This document shows, piece after piece, positions 5,715 to 8,930 of a DNA stretch of 8,930 nt. The stretch is taken from the NCBI GenBank assembly GCA_007123785.1, contig SLGL01000342.1, forward strand, positions 1 to 8,930, written 5' to 3'. Within the stretch, counting starts at the first letter, position 1, and every line of letters begins with the position of its first letter. Below the pieces are notes generated by a model, which had not been told where the DNA came from, made no database searches, and saw only the letters and a list, made by a program, of their open reading frames with translations. Position numbers and translations under genes: made by a program. The stretch is from Balneolaceae bacterium. GTDB lineage: Bacteria; Bacteroidota; Rhodothermia; Balneolales; Balneolaceae.

Positions 5715-5746
5715 TTGGTTTCAGATATATGAATTCCATAGTTTTA
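5715..5746 (+). promoter_or_regulatory. Possible promoter of the his leader and operon (weak match)
   Basis: TTG (5715-5717), 21 nt, then TAGTTTTA (5739-5746) approximates the Bacteroidota pattern TTG-N17-23-TAnnTTTG with one mismatch in the last base. Transcription would then begin within a few bases of the leader ATG at 5755. TAGTTTCA at 5691-5698 is a weaker alternative that would leave a longer 5' region. Neither is strong; the 5625-5754 stretch is AT-rich and no other element stands out. Confidence 0.2.
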
Positions 5747-5754
5747 TTCCCGTG

Positions 5755-5826
5755 ATGAAACTTCACTTTCATATCTTTCATTTTCACGGGCACCATCACG
5801 GCAGCCATGGGCATTTTGTGCATTAA
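5755..5826 (+). CDS. hisL: Histidine-rich leader peptide of the his operon
   Basis: This 23-codon frame has ten His codons (residues 4, 6, 9, 11, 13, 14, 15, 18, 20 and 23). It begins MKLHFHIFHFHGHHH and ends with a His codon directly before TAA. It lies 70 nt upstream of hisG. A short His-rich peptide in front of a histidine biosynthesis operon is the hallmark of ribosome-mediated attenuation, in which scarce charged tRNA-His stalls the leader ribosome; E. coli HisL has seven consecutive His. The frame is open further upstream, but 5755 is the last in-frame ATG before the His codons; no Shine-Dalgarno sequence is visible. The start codon lies inside two mutually exclusive stems (5749-5755 with 5784-5790; 5750-5757 with 5794-5801). 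The composition and position are seen; the mechanism is inferred from the enterobacterial system. Confidence 0.8.
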   Translation: MKLHFHIFHFHGHHHGSHGHFVH

Positions 5827-5870
5827 CACTTCCCTTTCCGCACACTTTACTGCCACCTTCCAAACCCCTA
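5827..5870 (+). promoter_or_regulatory. C-rich, G-poor leader tract between hisL and hisG (rut-like)
   Basis: Of 44 bases, 21 are C and only 2 are G, unlike any other stretch in the window. It starts right after the leader stop. Such C-over-G tracts are typical Rho-loading sites. No GC-rich hairpin with a U tract is visible before hisG, so Rho-dependent attenuation or translational control is a plausible alternative to a classical attenuator. GGCAG (5800-5804), within the leader peptide, can pair with CTGCC (5850-5854), and TGTGC (5817-5821) with GCACA (5840-5844); both pairings are short. Confidence 0.4.
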
Positions 5871-5896
5871 TTTTACTATAATTTGATACAATCTCT

Positions 5897-6775
5897 ATGA
5901 GAACTCTCGATTCCAATACTTCATTACGAATTGCCGTTCAGAAAAGCGGACGGCTCACTGATAAAACAATCAGCTTGCTCGAAGGCATCGGCCTGAAATT
6001 TGATGACTACAAACGCAGCCTGCTTGTAAAATGTCTCAATTTTGATGTGGAACTGCTGCTCATCCGCGATGATGACATCCCCGAATATGTGGAAGACGGT
6101 GTTTGTGACCTTGGCTTTGTTGGAGGTAACACTGTTGCCGAAGATGAGGCCGATGTAACGGTATTACGCGGATTGAATTACGGCGTGTGCCGCCTTTCGA
6201 TCGCGGTTCCGAAGAACGAAAAGATCAGCAAACCGGAAGACCTTGCCGGTAAAAAAATTGCCACCAGCTATCCTGTCCTGACCCGTAAATACTTTGAAGA
6301 GAAAGGGATTGATGTTAGCATCGTGACCCTTTCCGGATCGGTGGAGATTGCTCCCCGGCTCGAAATTGCCAATGCCATCTCCGATCTTGTCTCCACCGGT
6401 GGAACACTGAAAGCAAACGGCCTGATTGAACTGGATAAAATTTTTGATTCGGAAACGGAGCTTATTCAAACCAACAAGCCACTTTCCAAAGGGAAACAAC
6501 AGCTTATTGAAAAAATTCTTCAGCGGATCGAAGGGCACAAAAAAGCCGCCGAAAGCCGGTATATCATGATGAACGCACCACAGGAATCCGTTCCCGAGAT
6601 CAAAAAAATCATTCCGTCACTCAAAAGCCCGACAGTGATGCCCCTGGCCGATAACGGAATGGTAGCGATTCATACCGTCATTCCATTGTCCACTTTCTGG
6701 GATGTGATGGAAAACCTGAAAAATGCCGGCGCTACCGGAATTGTGATGCTGCCAATTGAAAGTATGATTGTTTAA
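5897..6775 (+). CDS. hisG: ATP phosphoribosyltransferase, long form
   Basis: The enzyme joins ATP and PRPP to give phosphoribosyl-ATP, the first and feedback-controlled step of histidine synthesis, in the cytoplasm. The 292 residues fit the long, self-sufficient form (about 290-300), not the short form that needs HisZ. LRIAVQKSGRLTDKTISLLEGIG opens the catalytic domain, CDLGFVGGNTVAED is the conserved domain I core, and DLVSTGGTLKANGL (163-176) is the PRPP-binding loop. From about residue 215 the C-terminal regulatory domain follows, with SPTVMPLADNGMVAIHTVIP and the final NLKNAGATGIVMLPIESMIV, where histidine inhibits in other long-form enzymes. It is the first structural gene after the His-rich leader, 113 nt before hisD. 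Confidence 0.97.
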   Translation: MRTLDSNTSLRIAVQKSGRLTDKTISLLEGIGLKFDDYKRSLLVKCLNFDVELLLIRDDDIPEYVEDGVCDLGFVGGNTVAEDEADVTVLRGLNYGVCRLSIAVPKNEKISKPEDLAGKKIATSYPVLTRKYFEEKGIDVSIVTLSGSVEIAPRLEIANAISDLVSTGGTLKANGLIELDKIFDSETELIQTNKPLSKGKQQLIEKILQRIEGHKKAAESRYIMMNAPQESVPEIKKIIPSLKSPTVMPLADNGMVAIHTVIPLSTFWDVMENLKNAGATGIVMLPIESMIV

Positions 6776-6787
6776 AGAATAGTACCG

Positions 6788-6883
6788 GAGTAGTAAGTAT
6801 CGAGATTTTCAAAACGATAAACCGACACTACAAAAAATCTCAAAACTTGATACTCGATACTTGATACTCACTACTCGATACTC
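6788..6883. repeat. hisG-hisD spacer: 7-nt tandem repeat and 17-nt inverted repeat
   Basis: Five consecutive heptamers lie at 6849-6883: GATACTC, GATACTT, GATACTC, ACTACTC, GATACTC. In addition, 6788-6804 (GAGTAGTAAGTATCGAG) pairs with 6860-6876 (CTTGATACTCACTACTC) with one mismatch and one G-U pair. A second possible stem pairs GAGATTTT (6802-6809) with AAAATCTC (6834-6841). The array ends 5 nt before the hisD ATG. It could be a repeat insertion, an RNA-stabilising or processing element, or a site that tunes hisD translation. Confidence 0.6.
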
Positions 6884-6888
6884 AAAAA

Positions 6889-8202
6889 ATGAATATATAC
6901 ACCTACAAATCGCTTACAGAAACAGACATTCATAATCTTTGCAAGCGGCCGAAAATGGATTTTAAGTCGGTTTTCGGGCAAGTACAGCCCATTCTGGATG
7001 ATGTGAAAGCCAACGGTGACAAGGCAGTTCGCGAGTGGACAAAAAAGTTCGACGGCGTGGCTCCTGGTCCGCTTGTAATTGACCCCTCTGATCTGAATGT
7101 AAATCTGTCACCCGAAGTAAAAGAGGCGATCGACAGGGCGATTAATAATATCTTCCTCTTTCATCGTGAACAATTAACCAATTCCATTGAAGTTGAAACT
7201 CAGAAGGGAGTCGTATGCAGGCGTATAGGCAGGCCAATTGAAAGAGTAGGCCTCTATATTCCCGGTGGGACAGCTCCTCTCCCCTCCACTGCGATGATGC
7301 TCGGAATTCCAGCCCTGATTGCAGGATGCAAAACTGTTGTTCTTGCCAGCCCGCCCGATAAAGAGGGAAATCTTCCTGAATCGGTGATCTATGTTGCACA
7401 GAAAGTCGGTATAAAAAATGTGTTAAAGGCCGGTGGTGCCCAGGCAATTGCTGCAATGGCTTTTGGTACAGAGTCAGTTCCAAAAGTAGATAAACTTTTC
7501 GGTCCCGGAAATCAGTATGTAACTGCAGCAAAAATGATGCTGCAAAACAGCGATGCGATGGTTTCAATCGACATGCCTGCCGGCCCATCGGAAGTACTGG
7601 TAATTGCAGATGAAACTGCCGATGCCGAATTTGTGGCATCAGATCTTCTCTCCCAGGCCGAACACGGGAGCGACAGCCAGGCTATTCTTGTGACTACAAA
7701 AAATTCAGATGTGGAATCAGTCAAAACCGAATTAAAGCAACAACTTGATGCACTTCCCCGAAAAGAGTTTGCAGCCAAAGCCCTGGAAAAAAGCTACATT
7801 TTGATAACAGAAAACAGTGATCAGGCGATGGAATTTTCAAATCTTTATGCACCGGAACATCTCATTATCAACACCAAAGATGCGGATAAACTGGCTGGAA
7901 AAGTAATGAATGCCGGATCCGTTTTTATCGGACCGTGGACACCTGAAAGCATGGGCGACTACGCCTCAGGAACTAATCACACCCTGCCAACATACGGCTA
8001 TGCACGGATGTACAGCGGTGTGTCTCTCAACAGCTTTCAGAAATTCATTACCATGCAAAAAATCTCGAAAGCCGGCCTTCTAAATCTCGGACCCACTGTT
8101 GAAATTCTTGCGAAACTGGAAGGTCTGGATGCACACCGGAATGCCGTTAGTTTGCGATTGAAAAAACTGGGTGATAGAATAGAATTGAAAAGTGAAAAGT
8201 AA
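6889..8202 (+). CDS. hisD: Histidinol dehydrogenase
   Basis: The enzyme catalyses the last two steps, NAD-dependent oxidation of L-histidinol through histidinal to L-histidine, as a zinc homodimer in the cytoplasm. The 437 residues match the family (434 in E. coli). Visible motifs: GLYIPGGTAPLPSTAMMLGIPA, GPGNQYVTAAK (nucleotide region), DMPAGPSEVLVIADE, and SQAEHGSDSQ with zinc ligands Q256 and H259. Catalytic E323-H324 lie in YAPEHLI. D357 (MGDYASG) and H416 (LDAHRNAV) complete the zinc site. Each is offset by three from the E. coli residues, so the active site is intact. No Shine-Dalgarno sequence is seen; the ATG directly follows an A-rich run after the heptamer repeat. The order hisG-hisD-hisC fits a co-transcribed operon. 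Confidence 0.98.
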   Translation: MNIYTYKSLTETDIHNLCKRPKMDFKSVFGQVQPILDDVKANGDKAVREWTKKFDGVAPGPLVIDPSDLNVNLSPEVKEAIDRAINNIFLFHREQLTNSIEVETQKGVVCRRIGRPIERVGLYIPGGTAPLPSTAMMLGIPALIAGCKTVVLASPPDKEGNLPESVIYVAQKVGIKNVLKAGGAQAIAAMAFGTESVPKVDKLFGPGNQYVTAAKMMLQNSDAMVSIDMPAGPSEVLVIADETADAEFVASDLLSQAEHGSDSQAILVTTKNSDVESVKTELKQQLDALPRKEFAAKALEKSYILITENSDQAMEFSNLYAPEHLIINTKDADKLAGKVMNAGSVFIGPWTPESMGDYASGTNHTLPTYGYARMYSGVSLNSFQKFITMQKISKAGLLNLGPTVEILAKLEGLDAHRNAVSLRLKKLGDRIELKSEK

Positions 8203-8315
8203 AAAGGGAAAAGGTTTTTCTTAACAAAAGCGTAAGTACCTAAACCCATCTGCAAATTTTCCGGAGTGATTTTTCAACCCATAAACATTTATAAATTTAA
8301 AGTATAAAACCTACA

Positions 8316-8930
8316 ATGTCTGATGTGAATATCGAATCTCTTGTTCGTAATAATATCCGAAACCTGGCACCCTACCGCAGTGCCAGGGATGACTTTGAAA
8401 AGGGATTATTGCTGGATGCCAATGAAAACAGCCTCGGTTCGCCGGTGCGGAACACGCTTGACCTGCATCGCTACCCCACTCCCACACACGACAATCTCAG
8501 AAAAAAAATTGCCGAATGGAGACAGGTAGATTATGAAAATGTAATTTTGGGTGTGGGCAGTGACGAACCGATCGACCTGCTGATGCGGATTTTTTGTGAG
8601 CCCGGAAAAGATTCTATTATTACCACACCGCCCACATACGGCATGTATAAAGTGGCGGCAGGTGTGAATGATGTAAACATTAAAGAGGTACTTCTGACGG
8701 AAAACTTTCAGCTTCATACTGATGAAATCCTTAAAGCAGCTGATAATCAGACTAAACTTCTGCTGCTTTGTTCTCCAAACAATCCGACCGCCAATGACCT
8801 GAAACGAACCGACATCCTGAAGCTGGTGGCCCGATTTCCCGGCATTGTGGTTGTGGATGAGGCCTATATCGACTTCAGCGGACAGGAATCGATGGCGCCG
8901 ATGGTTCAGCAGTATCCGAACCTTGTGGTA
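8316..8930 (+). CDS. hisC: Histidinol-phosphate aminotransferase, 3' end cut by the window
   Basis: The enzyme transfers an amino group from glutamate to imidazole acetol phosphate, giving histidinol phosphate, with PLP as cofactor. The ATG at 8316 opens a frame that runs without a stop to the window end, 205 of an expected 350 or so residues. The start MSDVNIESLVRNNIRNLAPYRSAR is typical of HisC. LLLDANENSLGSP is the substrate-binding region, GVGSDEPIDLLMR and TTPPTYGMYKVAA are PLP-fold signatures, SPNNPT (153-158) contains the cofactor-contacting Asn, and VVDEAYIDF holds D181 and Y184 that contact the PLP ring. The PLP-binding Lys lies beyond the window. The 113-nt spacer after hisD is A/T-rich with no clear terminator; its beginning is a purine-rich run (8190-8213). 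Confidence 0.96.
   Translation, partial: MSDVNIESLVRNNIRNLAPYRSARDDFEKGLLLDANENSLGSPVRNTLDLHRYPTPTHDNLRKKIAEWRQVDYENVILGVGSDEPIDLLMRIFCEPGKDSIITTPPTYGMYKVAAGVNDVNIKEVLLTENFQLHTDEILKAADNQTKLLLLCSPNNPTANDLKRTDILKLVARFPGIVVVDEAYIDFSGQESMAPMVQQYPNLVV

Noticed and set aside
5572..5754. Upstream extension of the His-rich frame to an 84-residue protein
   Set aside because: The extension overlaps the pirin remnant out of phase and has low-complexity AT-driven composition; only the part from 5755 makes sense as a leader.
5877..5882. TATAAT just before hisG as a promoter
   Set aside because: It lies 15 nt before the ATG, has no matching -35 or -33 element, and is in AT-rich DNA, so it is probably chance.
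7142..7778. Long minus-strand frames across hisD
   Set aside because: They lie opposite an intact hisD with all catalytic residues and encode no recognisable protein, so they are shadows.

Overview
The window looks like chromosomal DNA of a Bacteroidota/Balneolota-type bacterium; this is inference from sequence style only. The reasons are: moderate G+C; every gene on the + strand; most starts without a Shine-Dalgarno sequence; a TAnnTTTG-type promoter element at 1370-1377; a perfect CCTGTCAGG-type hairpin repeat at 616-648; and a long-form HisG followed by hisD and hisC. No phage, insertion-sequence transposase, rRNA, tRNA or CRISPR was seen.

Left part (1-5624): a run of small redox, detoxification and envelope genes. 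In order: the 3' two thirds of an MhqO-type ring-cleaving dioxygenase, a small cupin, a 386-nt gene-free stretch with an FNR-type palindrome, a Rossmann-fold protein of unknown role, an NfsB/MhqN-type nitroreductase, an exported YceI-family protein, a DoxX-family membrane protein whose 3' end overlaps a FrnE-type DsbA oxidoreductase out of frame, a structured intergenic region that may be a short mobile repeat, a CatE-type VOC protein, and a broken pirin-type cupin gene. The family mix (MhqO, MhqN, DoxX, CatE) parallels the quinone/catechol stress genes of Bacillus subtilis, so a shared job in handling quinones or other thiol-reactive electrophiles is a reasonable inference.

Right part (5755-8930): the start of a histidine biosynthesis operon, hisG-hisD-hisC, with hisC cut by the window end. 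Just upstream of hisG lies a 23-codon open reading frame with ten histidine codons, including HGHHH. It is very probably a his leader peptide. It is followed by a 44-nt tract that is very rich in C and almost free of G, and then by hisG. No classical U-tract terminator is visible there, so the attenuation mechanism may not be the enterobacterial one. The hisG-hisD and hisD-hisC spacers are both 113 nt; the first carries a 7-nt tandem repeat that pairs with an upstream copy.

Most promising for follow-up: the his leader with its rut-like tract, the electrophile-stress gene set, the 4521-4651 inverted-repeat element, the pirin remnant, and the doxX-frnE overlap.
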